Below are positions 12,901-26,800 of a stretch of DNA of 64,000 bases, one piece after another. Both the position numbers and the translations under genes were made by a program. The stretch is from Mactromeris polynyma (lineage: Eukaryota > Mollusca > Bivalvia > Venerida > Mactridae). Position 1 is the stretch's first letter, and each line of letters begins with the position of its first letter. Location of the stretch: assembly GCA_032209605.1 (NCBI GenBank), contig JASFXZ010000001.1:7627703-7691702 (forward strand), read 5' to 3'. The notes beneath the pieces are model-generated. The model was given only the letters and a program-made list of their open reading frames with translations. It had not been told where the DNA came from and made no database searches.

Positions 12901-12964
12901 ATTTTTCCTTATTGTACCGAAAAACATTTTTTACATGAAGTGTTAATATATTACTTAGTGACCA
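9906..12964. other. Mostly unique sequence, no gene seen
   Basis: No credible exon. A 31-bp direct repeat (cataaaaattcaaaatggat...) lies at 11224-11254 and 11358-11388. The 10620-10830 stretch is more even in composition than its surroundings and free of repeats (see findings). Confidence 0.4.
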
Positions 12965-13195
12965 GTAATGTAACAAGATGGCACTGGTTGGCTCACCTAC
13001 ATGTGACCTTAAGTGACCTAGTTTTTGACCCCAAGCTACCCAATTTCGAACTTGACCTAGATTTCATAGAGACAAACATTCTGACAGAGTTTGATGAAGT
13101 TCTGAAACAAAAACTGCCTCTATTGTGTTAACAAGCTAAATGTTGACGACGGACACAGAGCGATCACAAAAGCTCACCATGAGCACTTGGTAATG
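12965..13195 (-). mobile_element. Remnant of the GCTCACCTGAGC-type element
   Basis: Ends with gacgacggacacagagcgat then aaaagctcaccatgagca, the reverse-oriented terminus of the element at 25971-26507. The interior (gacctagtttttgacccc, aacttgacctagatttc) matches complements of that element's interior (aaaaactaggtcaca, tctaggccaagttcgaa). One end is missing or diverged. Confidence 0.6.
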
Positions 13196-15072
13196 AAAAT
13201 TTGATATGAAGATTTACAATGTACATGTACTTAGTATGTATTTAATGCAGTGTCTTAATTGTGCTGTTTCGTCACCTGACTTAACTGACACTGCGATGTC
13301 ATGTTGATAAAATGGCCACCTAGTCTGTACTGAATACACTAACAAAGAACAGAAATCAACTAAACTACTGTCTTTGTTTATAAAATGCATTCGATAATAT
13401 TGTAAAAATGGAGACAGGTAGTCGTTTATGGTGGCTGAATTAGAATTTTACTCCAGCAACCATCAGCAAGAAATAAATACAAGCAGTTTATTTGACAAAA
13501 TACATCCAATAACAATTAACAGCATCATCTGGTTTGAAATGTTTATAGAAGTAATAACTACATGTAGTAACATCAGACCTATTATCTCAATTATATGTTT
13601 CAATTAAACATTTTGTATATAATATTATAACATTATAGTACCATGTGCCAGATAAGATTGTTTGAAATAAATGTTCATATTGTTTATATTATGTATGATA
13701 TAAGATGAATGGTATCTTCAGACCACAGTGAATTTATTTGTATCTCATACTTCTAATCATAACAGTCCACTTAACAATGACTCCAATCATTCTAAATACT
13801 GTACAAAGATATCGAATTCTGAACTTTAATTTGTGTTATATATATTCTCTTTATATCACTTAAGATATCACTTAAGATATTCAAACGATACTTGTTTGGG
13901 TTCTTTAATAAAAAAAACAACATGGAATGATTAAGTAATATATTTACCTAAATTCTCCTTAGATGTTCTTTGTCCCCCTATTCCCATACATGTTTGTCCT
14001 TGCACCTCCTCAGTGCCTTATGTTTTGTGGACTGTTGTTTTCCCAGGTGCTGTGTGGAGAGGCATTGTCTTGTGCATGTGGCATTCTCTGTAATAAATCA
14101 GTCTCTCTTACAGTTTATACATTTTCTTTGCTGTTTTAGTGTATCTAGCCTATGGATACATCAAAGGCCAAAAGCTTACTGTTTTAAAGCAGATGTCAAA
14201 TCATAAAGTACAAGTATGACTGCTGGCTTGTATGATTAAAGCTATAGCCACACTTACCTACTCTCCTGATTTGATTGGTGCTCTCCCAAATTAATAGAAA
14301 TGAATGTAGAAATGAGAAGTTGAACAGGACAATGCCACCTACAAAGTGCATAACCAACATGAAAAGACAAGGAGACATGATGATATTTACATGCATGTAA
14401 ACAAACACGTAAAGGCAACAGGGACACAAGACATGAACATAAATGATAGCTGGACATAAGTGTACTGTCTTGTAATATTCAGTGGCACTGCACCACTGGT
14501 TGCTCATGCCTTGTTTAAGGCTGCACCCTCTCACTTATCCTACAGTCACCCAAATAAAACCAAAAGTGTACAAGCTCTTGCGGGAGTCAGTAAATTTATC
14601 CAGTAACTTGAGCATCATAGCCTGGCAACTTTTCTTGAATGAATGATCATAATTAAGGAGAGAAACCCCTAGACCCACGCCTACTTTCGATGAATTCATG
14701 CTTCTTCAGGAATTATTGACACCCCTGTAAACACGTAAGTTATGAAATGTAAACACAATACGATGTGAATACAAGCGTGAGGCACATCTTCATTCATCTG
14801 AGATTAATTAACCATATCAAAATCTCTTTCATCATAGCTTTTGGAAGTAACTCGATCATTGGTGCTGAATAATCGCAAAGAAGGAAATGTCTATACATTA
14901 AAGATATCATATCAGATAATGTAGCGTGTCAAAGCCCTGATGACATCTGCCAGTGTATCTGGTGAAAGGTTCAAAAGTGTAAACCCACTCACAGCAGTAT
15001 AAAAACGGATCTCATCTAGGGGTGGCCTGACTGTACCCTTAGATGTTCCAAGAATTGACATTATTTATGTAT
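13196..15072. other. Mostly unique sequence, no gene seen
   Basis: No coding exon recognised on either strand. A repeat-free, more even-composition block lies at about 14640-14880. Confidence 0.4.
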
Positions 15073-15503
15073 TAGGGATGTCAACGAATATTCGAATATT
15101 CGTTTGAACGTCTGAATATTCGAATACTGATTTGGCATTCGAATATTCCATAAAATATATATTTTCAATATAAAAGCTGAATGCAGGTGTATTTAATTTC
15201 AAATCGGCATTATTGCATTGAATAACATTTTACTCGTGAAAATAATATATACAGGTGTTAATTGACATGTCATGTTGTATATTTGGGGGCAAGAGAGATA
15301 TAACACTCTGGTTGTGACAGTTAGGCCCTGAAGTTATAAGTAATCGCGGGGATTGCATGACCAGTTTAAAACACAAAATTTATAAGCATAAACTAAAAAC
15401 TTGAATTTCTAATGTATTATAATGGAATAAGAAGATCCGAATATTCGTTCGGAAGGTTGACCGAATATTCGAATACCGAAATTGCCATTTGTTGACATCC
15501 CTA
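15073..15503. mobile_element. hAT-like MITE with TAGGGATGTCAAC termini
   Basis: Perfect 13-bp inverted termini, TAGGGATGTCAAC at 15073-15085 and GTTGACATCCCTA at 15491-15503, followed inwards by clustered gaatattcg palindromes at both ends. No coding capacity. The flanks do not show a clear 8-bp duplication. Part of the interior (acaggtgttaattgacatgt onward, near 15250) is shared with 63641-63716. Confidence 0.75.
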
Positions 15504-16518
15504 ATATAAATAGATATATTATATATATATATATAATTATATATGGTTTTATTGCATCAGACAAAAATTTTTTCTAAAAGAAAGCATATGTTCTCATGGT
15601 GTAATGGTCAACATCAGCGTCCGTGAAGAAGCACATTATTTTTTCTCAACTTCACAAAAATAAATAAAATCTATGAGACACTTAGTTGGCCATGAGTTCA
15701 TAAAAGTTTCTAATTCTAGACTTCAACAATGTTGTTATATTGTTTACATATGGTTTCTAGTGCCTTTCTTTAGTTGTTACACAAGATCTGTCTAGTTCAA
15801 GAAAAATATTACCCTAAAATCATGCCAATTGAAGTCTGTGCCAGCCTACACAACCCTCTTCAGGCATCGATTTGCCTCCTTTATGATTGATAAATCTGTC
15901 GTATTTGTTTTATGAAGTTGGAAAGATTTCTGGGTAATATGTTGGGGTCATCACAATTTGACATTAAATCTATACTCCTTGTGTATTTCTCTCAGAAAAT
16001 TGACTGAATTCACAAAATAAGCCGTTGTGGTCCAGTGGTCTATTTTATCTTTGGACAAATAAGATGAATAATCAATTTTGAAAAGGTCAGAAAAAATGGT
16101 AATATTGTCTCTGATATTGCATTATGATAGTGTGTATATAATATACGATATTATCTGTTTGATATAGGCGCATTGTGCCTATGTTTGTAACAACAAAATA
16201 AGACCTGGTCCAGAATGTTGGCTAATAAATATTATAGTCTGTCCAGGCTGGTCAGTGTATCTGTGAAAAGTTTAGGAGACCAAAATTGGACCAATTCCAT
16301 TCCAGTCAATGATTAAATGGGATTAGCCGTACAAATGTATTAAAGTAAAAAATTCACTGACCTATGAGAAAATAAGTGTTATTTCAGTTTTGAAATATTT
16401 GAATGTTTATATCATGTTAACAGAAACTGACTCGAAATATCTAATACATTATGTATTTGAGAAAAGAGACCTGATGCTTGATCAGTTATAATTTATTGAC
16501 TAGCACTATATAAGTAAC

Positions 16519-17220
16519 AAGAAATATCTTTAAAAAAGATGGTCGGCGCAACTTGAAGTTTGCAAATTGGTTGCACTCTCTAGGTTAAATTTTGTTGTAC
16601 AAAAATCATTCAATTACGATATACTGCAAATACTCCGAGACCTGTTAGGGGAAATCACTGCGTTTGAGACTGCATCAATCGTAACTTCTTGGCGGTATTC
16701 GGTAGAGCCAATAATGCCAAGGTGTTCCGAATGAGACGGCATAATAAATAACTCCGTAGTGTGATCAAACACAGTATAGTCTGTTTCAATATAGTTCAAC
16801 ATTACTTATTGCGTAAGTCAGTCGTGAACTCTGACACATCCATTTGAATAAACTTGTAACATAGCGATTTATCTGATTAAAAGAATATAAATGTTCGCGA
16901 CTGGTACATAAAACCGAGATAGTCTTCTTAATTCCAACACCAGAAAATTCCCTGTGGTGATGAATAACAAGGCTACTTACTGGATAAATCTTGAAATACA
17001 CTATAGAAAATGTTAACCAATCTGCTTCAAGGTTATAACTATTTTTAAATTGAAGAGAAATGGTGCGAAATTGCCTTGGTGGTTAACATAAGATTTGATT
17101 GGTTTACAGAACACCGAATATGTAATTAGCAAAACCATGTTAGTACGGCTGCGCCGAAATACTGACTAAAACTGCAAATACCCAGATTTTTCAAGGAATA
17201 GAGTCTGTACAAGTCTTACT
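16519..17220. repeat. Dispersed repeat starting AACAAGAAATATCTTT, copy 1
   Basis: Starts aacaagaaatatctttaaaa, as does 24661. Both copies contain a tacrgctrcgcc motif towards their other end (about 17141 and 24918). Non-coding, limits approximate, class unknown. Confidence 0.4.
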
Positions 17221-17688
17221 TTAAGGTATTGGGCCAGGAAAATGCTATTAATGTCAGTTCTAAATTGGTCACCAAGGTTACCTGCTGTTCAGATACAATG
17301 GTGGATATATGGGTATAGAAGTACTAATTAGTATAACTTCCAACTCTAACAGAAAGATATGAAACCAAAAATTACACCAATGGCCTTTTTGGCATCAAAT
17401 GAATGACATCACAATAAAGTTGCAGATAATCGAAATTAGTCATCAGATAGATAGTCTCACTCTTCTTTTGGGTCAAAACGTGTTTGTGCATCAAATAGAT
17501 CGTTTACACCTTCAATCAGAGAGGGAGAAACAGTTTTTTATTTCATATTTTTACCAAACTTGATGGGTTTTCATTTCAGGAAATCTGAGTGGCAGTTATT
17601 TTATTTACACTGTTTTCTGTTGTAAAATATTGATTGAAAAAGTGTTTATAAACGATAATTTATATCTACCTTTTTTGTCATATTTCAG
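17221..17688. other. Intron sequence upstream of the first visible TRAPPC13 exon
   Basis: Unique AT-rich sequence with a polypyrimidine tract and acceptor at its end. I searched 1-17688 on the + strand for a short exon ending in a codon for Leu-Lys and a G before GT, and found none convincing. Confidence 0.4.
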
Positions 17689-17857
17689 TTATGCGGCTGA
17701 CAAAGCCAACATTGATGCCATTTCATCCTATAATCAGTGACAGCAGAGACGTTCCATTCACATTAACACAGGAACAGACTGAAAGTGATATCTCAAAACC
17801 AAAGGATCTAGATTACTTTGGAGTCAGTGATTTACTGACACTGCCACAGAACTTTGG
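17689..17857 (+). CDS. TRAPPC13: TRAPPC13 exon, N-terminal (first visible)
   Basis: The exon follows the acceptor tatttcag and ends before the donor gtaatt. It encodes [13 protein letters not shown] at the start and [10 protein letters not shown] at the end, with the last Gly codon split (GG|T). In vertebrates MRLTKPTL is preceded by about 16 residues ending in a Val whose codon is split across the intron. The two bases TT before ATG fit that arrangement, so this is probably the second coding exon. The stretch between the two conserved ends (Ser/Asp/Glu-rich) is the variable part of the family. Confidence 0.93.
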
Positions 17858-20800
17858 GTAATTAATGATTTTGTATTAATAATATGTGTCAAGTGAATAT
17901 GAGGCTTTTTGTTTAACACAATTATATAGATAAATTATTGTAGTATCAAGCCTGGTAGAACGTACAGTGTGTGAAAACTATTGATAATAATATTGATATA
18001 ATATAATAATTAAAAGCTCTGTCTCTAAAGGTACAAGCATAATCTAATTTTTAACTCACACAAGCATTATAACTTATGGTTGGAAATATTCTGATTACTT
18101 GCTTTAACTGTTAAATTCCTTTATTAATTTTTAACAACTCCTAAACCGTTGGATTAATGTTTAAATTTGACTACAGCATAATTACATCCTTGCAAGAAAT
18201 TTTCGACATTGTTTCAGTGGTTCTGTTCCACTCACAGAGATTTTTGAGCTAAAACAACAACAAAATCTCCAAATAACTTATAATGAACTGTGGGATGGAT
18301 ATTCTCAAAATTGGCATGGTAGCTTTCTTGCATCAACGTTTCTTAAGTTTTTTGAAATGTTTCCAATCCACTGCTGAAAGGTTTACTAGAGCTTGAAATA
18401 AAAGCCTTTTAATTGCATTTTCTCATGAACCTCTTGATGGATTTTACTTAAACTGGTCTGTAGCATTGGTACATTGACCTCTCAGATAGGTTGGAATGGT
18501 TTCACTTGGTTGCACACAGGGGATGTAAGGCACCGGCAGAAATTGATCATACTTGGTGCTAAACATCCAGCCTATCATATTTCCTTTGCAATTAATTGGA
18601 TGAGCGTCTTATGCCAATTAAGACCTTTTGTCTAAAGTTAACCTTGCTTTCTGCTTTTATATACAGCTTGTGTTAATAGGTAAAATTTAAGTTTAATTAT
18701 GCCCCCCTTAGATGAAGAGAGGGCATATTGGTTTGCACATGTCGGTCGGTCAGTATGTTGGTCGGTCAGTCCGAAGCCTTTTCGTTTCCGATCAATAACT
18801 CAAGAACCCCTTGACATATCATCCTTAAACTTGTTCCACACATTCACCTTGGGTAGCAGAGGAACCCTATTGATTTTGTGGGGTCACAGGGTCAAAGGTC
18901 AAGGTCAAAGGGGGGCACAATGTTTTACAAACATCTCTTGTTAATACACAATCAGGACTGTGCTCCCTGTACAGATAAGTGTAGATTTAGACACTATCAG
19001 ATAGTAGAAGAACTGCTCATTCGATAAATTGATGGTGTTTAAATTTCAGTGAGTTGTCAGTTTAACTGCTCTTTAATTGTGCTCCTATATCCATTGGTTG
19101 GTGAAGCTGCAAATTGCAAAAACACATGGTTTGAGATTTGATAATATCCATGATAAATCACGAACTTTCCTAAATTGGTCCAGAATTTCTCATAAATATC
19201 AATTTGCTCATTATAAAAACTTCATAAGAATGGTGATATGGTGTTGATAATATCTGATGAATGTTTTCTTTGTTGTTTTTTCCAGTAATATATTTCTCGG
19301 AGAAACATTTTCAAGTTATATCAGCGTTCACAATGACAGCAACCAAACTTGTTCCGATATTATTCTGAAGGTAAGAATTCGAGTATATAATATATATATC
19401 AGTATATCTAAGGCAAGGGCTATAATTTATTGACTGAAAGTCTCTGTATCTGGATATGGTGAATATAATTATTATCTAATATAGTCATACATTGCAGTAA
19501 GTGGAGTATGCGACTTCCTATGTAAAGCCACACAAACATCAACATATTTTTAACTCTTAAACAACATGCAAATGTACTGACAATTAGTCACTTGTACGGA
19601 TACTGAGCCTGCCCAGTTTAAGCTTAGTCAGTAGAGCAGTTGACAGCCAATGTTGAGGTCCTCGGTTCAAACCCCACGTGAGACGTATGCTCTCTGTGAC
19701 ATTGTTTGACTGAAAATCATACATCCTTGAAAGTCATTTGTCCTCCACCTGTGATGAGGTGAGGAAATTGTCACTCGCTTGTTGAATAACAGGTCAGTAC
19801 TGATTGGTAACACAGGGACAGTGGTAAGGTAAAAAGATGTAAAACTCAAAATGTGCATTACTGATGTCAGCAATAATCAGACAGAAATTCTAATGCTACA
19901 GTGTGTTGGAGAGGGTACAATGCAATGGGGTACTGCACTCATTTAATCCAATTTGTGTAACCCTTTGTCTTTCATACATTTCAAAATTTGTTGTTGTAAG
20001 TGGATGTTACAGTTGATGATGAAGGCTTTGTTTCATTTTGAATTATAAGAGTAAATGAGAATAACATTATATTGTTACACATTCTGTAACTTAGCTGGAG
20101 TCACTTTGCAATATTTATATAGTGTGATTTAATATCATGATAGTGCAGAAAATGTTTTGATGATGATTGTCATGATGAGGCTGCCAGTGATTATGATCAA
20201 AGATGATCAAAGATGATCGTTATTAATTGTAATTAAGAAAATGGTTAGGTGATGATAGTGATGTTGATGATGATATTTATGATAATGATGATAATGATGA
20301 TATTGATGATGATGATGATGATGAGAATGATGAGAACGATGATAATGATGATAGTGATGTTGATGATGATAATGATGATGATGATGATATTGATGATGAT
20401 GATGAGAATGATGATATTGATGATGATATTGATGATGATGATGATAATGATGATAATGATGATATTGATGATGATGATGATGATGAGAATGATGACATTG
20501 ATGATAATGATGATAATGATGATGTGAATGATGAGAATGATGATAATGATGATATTGATGATAATGATGTTGATGATGATAATGATGATAGTGATGATAT
20601 TGATGATGATAATGATAATGATGATAATGATGATAATGATGACATTGATGATGATGATGATAATGATGTTGTGAATGATGATAATGATGATAATGATGAC
20701 ATTGATGATAATGATGATAATGATGATGTGAATGATGAGAATGATGATAATGATGATATTGATGATAATGATGTTGATGATGATAATGATGATAGTGATG

Positions 20801-23800
20801 ATATTGATGATGATTATGATAATGATGATAATGGTGATAGTGATGATGATGATATTCATGATGATAATGATGATGATGCCAGTGATTATCGAAAATGATG
20901 GTTATCATTGTTTTTAATGAAGATAATGGTAAAACCAACACTTAACTAACGGCTCGATCAATTAAATCAAGTTTTGTTGTTTATTATTTCCTCAAATTGC
21001 TAATTAAATGCTTAGAAGAGGTCAATTATCAATTACTGTACTCTGAATTTGTTTGCTTTGTTTAATAAAGTAGACTTCAGGGAATATTTTCATTTCCAAA
21101 TAAATCTCAATACATCATTTTTAAATGATGCATGATAGTGTCATTTTGAGATGCTGATTTTATTCATTGTTGGGATTTTGGAATTTTATTACTCCATGAA
21201 GTCTGACATTGATTCATTGTTGGTGCATTGTAATCAATGAAGATCAGTCATTCATTCTCTGTTTGTGCTTTTTTATTCGGAAATACTCAATGATGTTGAC
21301 AACATACTATATGTGATATGATACTTGCTATTGAAAGTCGAATTTCAAGACTTCAATTTTATATATTGCCTCACAATTTATATGAAAATATTCCCTAATT
21401 TTGGTTCAAATCAGCCTTAATATACTATATAACAGGACATGATGGGACTGAATGTGACAAAGATGGAATGGAACGTTACCTCCAAACAGTGCATGATGGG
21501 ATATAATATATGATCATTAAATAATGTTCTCAAAATATTTGTTTGGTTAAAGAAAAATAATTCAATTAACATTGAAAATAGCAAGATTTTAAACCCCTAC
21601 CAAACAATATATTTGGGACTGCGAACAAATCACATCGTTCCATCCTTTCCTGTTCCATCCCATCTTTGTCCTATCATGTCATGTTCTATCCCATCTTTGT
21701 CCCTGATCCATTTCCATAATGTCGAGTTATATCACATCTTTGTTCCATCCAGACCCATCATGTCCTGTTCTATCCCATCTGTGTCCCTGATCCATTCCTG
21801 TCATGTCCTGTTCTATCCCATCTTTTTCCCATCCAGACCTATCATGTCATGTTATATCACATCTTTGTCCCATCCAGACCTATCATGTCCTGTTCTATCA
21901 CATCTTTGTCCCTGATCCATTCCCATCATGTCCTGTTCTATCCCATCTTTGTCCCATCCATTCCCATCATGTCCTGTTTTATCCCATCTTTGCCCAATCT
22001 AGTCCCATCATGTCCTGTTATATCCCATCTTTGACCCATAATGTCCTGTTGTATCCCATCTTTGTCCCATCCAGTCCCATCATGTCATGTTCTATCCCAT
22101 CTTTGTCCCATCCAGACCCATTATTTACCCATCCAGTCTTATCATGTCCTGTTCTATCCCATCTTTGTCCCATCCAGACCCATCATGTCCTGTTCCAGTC
22201 CGTTCATGTCCTGTTCTATCCAATCTTTGTCCCATCCAGACCCATCATGTCCTGTTCCAGTCCCATCATGTCCTGTTCTATCCCATCTTTGTCCATGATC
22301 CTGACCCATTATGTCCTGTTCTGTCTTATCATGTTTTATCATGATCTGTTTCATCCTATCTTGTCCTGTTCCTTTCAGTTATATCCAATCCAATCTGTCC
22401 TTTTACATCCCTGACATTCTAGCATGTTTTATTCTGTCATGTTTCTACATGTCCTGTTCCTACTATCCTGTCTTTTTCCATCCCATTCTGTCTTAACTCA
22501 AATACTTATATGTGCAGAATACATGTTCCAGCTATATTTGGATGAGGTCAAAGTTCAAATATGCCTGCTGGTTTCTACTTTATTTTCCCTAAACCTGTTC
22601 ATGGATGGACGCCAATTAATTCAATTTGGGTGTTTCATGTAACATAGAATCCTAGCTGTGACTTAATCTCAAACTGTTGGATAAATGCCTCCCTGTCATC
22701 GAAGATCTATATCAGAATAAATTGATATTGAAATGTCAGACAAATTAAACTAAGGAAAGATACCTTATTCAGTCATGAGACAGTCTGTGACTTCTAGTTG
22801 ACATTCATTGTTGGCACGTTGAGTGTTGTTTAGTTCCCATCTGGTGTCACTATCTATATTAAGTCTAATTTGCCAATCATATCCCCTCTATGACAGGATT
22901 GGACTGTCAATTTGTGTGTAATTTACGAATTTTAGACTTTGTTGCTGTCAACATTTTACCCTGACTTGTATATTAGTCACTTTGTGTGTTTTGGCTTTGT
23001 GTTTCTATGTTGCAATGTATTGTATGGTTACTACATCATTCTGATCATTATTCACTGTGGCATATACAGGGTTGAGAATCCTCCTGTTCTCAGCTCAGAT
23101 TTCCTCTGTTCTGTACCAAAACTTGTTACAGATTGAAGTTGTCTGATTTGGTCATATAGTTTCAAAAATGGTAATGTTTAAAATTGGAGCAGATATTCCA
23201 TGGTTTTTGCATTCATATTTTTTGCCAATGACTACTCTCATCCATGTAATACATAATTTAATTATCTAATTTGTTGTTGTTTTTTTTGCAGTTCTCGGGT
23301 TTACCTATAAGACATATTAGTAGATCATTAAATTTTGTACAATAGAATACTAATTTTTTCTATTTTCTGTCTATGAATCGGCATATTTTACTCTTGCTCT
23401 CATCCTAATAAAAGATAGTTTTGACAACAAGAATGTCATTTCCTTGCCAAATAATGTAAACAAATTTACATAAATTAATTGCATAAAATATCTAATACCG
23501 CTTTAAGATGAAAACAGCCATGCAAATACTGAAAGTTTTCAAATAAATGCCGAGATAACGCACTTACTACAAATACTAAACTGAATTGAGAGTTGAGCTA
23601 ACCAGACTGTTTCAAACCTGTGCTAACTTGTTCTACCTAGAGCATATGTTTCTCACATGAAGCAGAGGTAGTATCTTTGGTCAAATCATAAAAGAGAACA
23701 TGTTCTACATCTGGTTTTCGAAACTAGAACCTCAAGTAGGCAAGTCATGAGCTTTGCTTGAATTATATCGACAGCCTTGTTCATGTTTGAGCAAAGTCTC

Positions 23801-26800
23801 TTAATGTTACTCTTCACAAAAGAAATCAGTATATACATTGACACGGATTATTTCAGCCGGAAACCTTTCCCAGACAGCACATCATGTAAATCAAGCTAAT
23901 TCTTGTTAAAAGCCTCCAATTTCCAGAGCCTTTCATTATGCTGCCTATCACTTCTGTTGTCTCCTCATTCACGTGTCCGTCCTAATTATTTTCCGTTCAG
24001 ATTCGTATAGCATGTTCACGACATTGATTGTATTGACCCATGGTCAGGACGATTATTTGGGCAATAAATGCTTACAAAAACATTATCTATTGCCTTGATT
24101 GACCATTTACTTTTTCTCTCATAGAAGTAGAAAGTCAAGGCATTCGTTTGTGTTTTGTGAACATGTTGTGCTGTGGTAGGATACACTTATTGTATGTATC
24201 GGTCACCATTAATGTGCTTTCATTATACCCCCACAAACGAAGGTTATGGGGGGGGATATAGGAGTCACTGTGTCAGTCTTTTGTCTGTTGAAGTGTTCAC
24301 TTATTTGATAAATTGGTTCTGCCTAATATGCTGTCATTTGATTAAGACCATAAAGTGTGGCTTTAAAAATATATCAAAAACATTTTTACGACATACTCTG
24401 ATGAAAAAAATAATTTTCTGTTCAATGTCTTTGTAAATTAAGGATAAGGTTATCATATACGTCAGTTGACATAAGCTCTCCATATATTGAAGTCTTAGAG
24501 AGGATATTCAACTGTGACATTTAACTCTGTATCAATCATCATAAACCGCTTAACTTGGAAACAGTGAAAGTTTCTTTCTTCCTGTATGTATTTGTTTTAA
24601 AACAAACTGGGAAATAACAGGTTTCAGTTATGCTATCTCCACTGGATGGATGGAAATAGAAACAAGAAATATCTTTCAAAAAAGATGAACTGTATAGATA
24701 GAATGATGTCTAAAGAATCACCCTATTTCGAAACTTTGATTTCGTCAGAGGGGTACGCTACGGGAAGCTAAATTATCTTTTCAAGACACCTCGTTTGGTG
24801 CCTCTCCACTTAAGATAGGAACCAATCAAATTGTCTAATTTGTTGTTTAATTAAACAACGCGCTTCATGTTCAACATTTGATTGGTCTAAAATGAAGGTC
24901 AAAGTCAGTATTATACAGCTACGCCAAAAACAGTTATTGTTTGGCTGGTATAGTTCCTCATATGTTTGATGTAACATGTATGGTCATAAATTGACATTTT
25001 CTTCACTGCGGTCTTCGTATTAAATCCTGTCACCAATATAAGATCTGTGGAAACAACATCCCTTCTAGTGTTGCCTTGGTTATTTGTTCTCTTCTTTTAT
25101 GTAAGGCGATTGTTGTGCTCTGTTCTTTGTACATGTACTTAATGATGAGAGTTGTGTTGTGAGTTGTGAACTGTTCTACAACTCTTATATCAGTTCTGTA
25201 TGGTGGTCTGTTGTCTTTATAATCCAGTGTTCCTGGGTTACCAGCCAGTACTATCTTGTTCTTCACAAGCAAGTGTAAACTTCTGTACATGGATCAGAGG
25301 TTTTGGATGTACTCTCTTCTGTCAAGTTGTCACTGAGATTACATAGACTTCAGTTGGATTAATAACCTACGATGACCTTAAATTTGGTTGTCAAATGCAT
25401 TACTAACTGATCTCACCTCAGACAGGCTTAACATGGGAGAATAATTCTGTTCATGTACCGTCATGTATACCAAACATTTAATGTGCATTCTTCCCAAACA
25501 GATTTTGTCCATTGGATTTAAAGACAAAAAGGCCAAGATAGATGATTCATGTGACTTGAAGTTTTTTTTCCAGATTTGAACATCTTTAATAATCCCATAA
25601 TAAATTATGGCGAATAAAATGTCTAGTTTGATTTCTAGTTGATATTTTACTGAAGTAATTAGAAAGTATGTTTGAGATCAAAATTATATCTGAAGATATT
25701 CTACACCATAAATACCAGGGTATGAATGTGATTGGTATGAATTTAAGACTATTCCTTTTAATGGTAAATTAATTATACAGAATGGTGATGCTTAATTCAC
25801 TAGAATACATTTTACACGACTCAATAGCTTCAGTAGAGCAACAACATTCCCCCCCCCCCCCCTCAAATATTTATCTTTTCATTGGCGTCCTCTTTACTAG
25901 ACACATAGAATAAAATCAGCTTAATACAAGATTTGTGCCAAGATAATTATTCTATATTTTCTACATTTTTAGCTCACCTGAGCACAAAGTATGGCCCTGT
26001 GTCCGTCGTTGTCCGTCATCGTCCATCTTCAACGATTTAGATTGTTAAAATTCTTAGAGGTAACATCTTTAGCCTGATATGCATGAAACTTGGTCAGATC
26101 GTTTGTCTCAATTAAATCTAGGCCAAGTTCGAAACTGGGTCATGTGGGGTAAAAAACTAGGACACAACGTCAAATTATAGTAAAACCTTGTTAACACACA
26201 GAGGTCACATTTTTGACTTGATTTAAGTGAAACATTGTCAGAACGTTTGCCTCAATAAAATCTAGACCAAGTTTGAAACTGGGTCATCTGAGGTCAAAAA
26301 CTAGGTCACAGGATCAATTGTGGATTCTCGGGAGGCTGCATTTTCAACCTGAACTACATACAACTTGACCAGAATGTTTGTCTTAATAAAATGCAAGTCC
26401 AGTGTGGTACTGGGTAAGGTTGGGTCAAAAAGTAGGTACAAGGTCAAATCATTGAAAATCCTCTTGGACTCCCTTGAAGCCAACATGGCCATGTTCTCAG
26501 GTGAGCAATATAGGGCCACCACACGAATGGTCCTATTGTTTACGATTTTTCAGACTTTTATTACTTGTCAGTGAGCATTCTAATCCATATGTCTTGGTGC
26601 TAAATATACCAAGGTCACATGAAGCTCCCTGCAATTAACTTGACCCTGAGAGCTTGTGGGTAATTGCATGACATGCTGTGCGGGCCTGCACGATTTTTCA
26701 AAGATTTTGGGACTGTTATATTAGGGCGTTGCACATGCACAATTTTCATGTCTTGGTCATACGAGACCTACTGGTGGTCCAGCACCCATAGGACTTTGGG

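Noticed and set aside
20207..20941. Frames of up to 244 codons on both strands (His-rich, Ile-rich, Ser-rich, Asp-rich)
   Set aside because: All derive from a GAT/AAT trinucleotide array, which keeps every frame open. No splice or promoter context.
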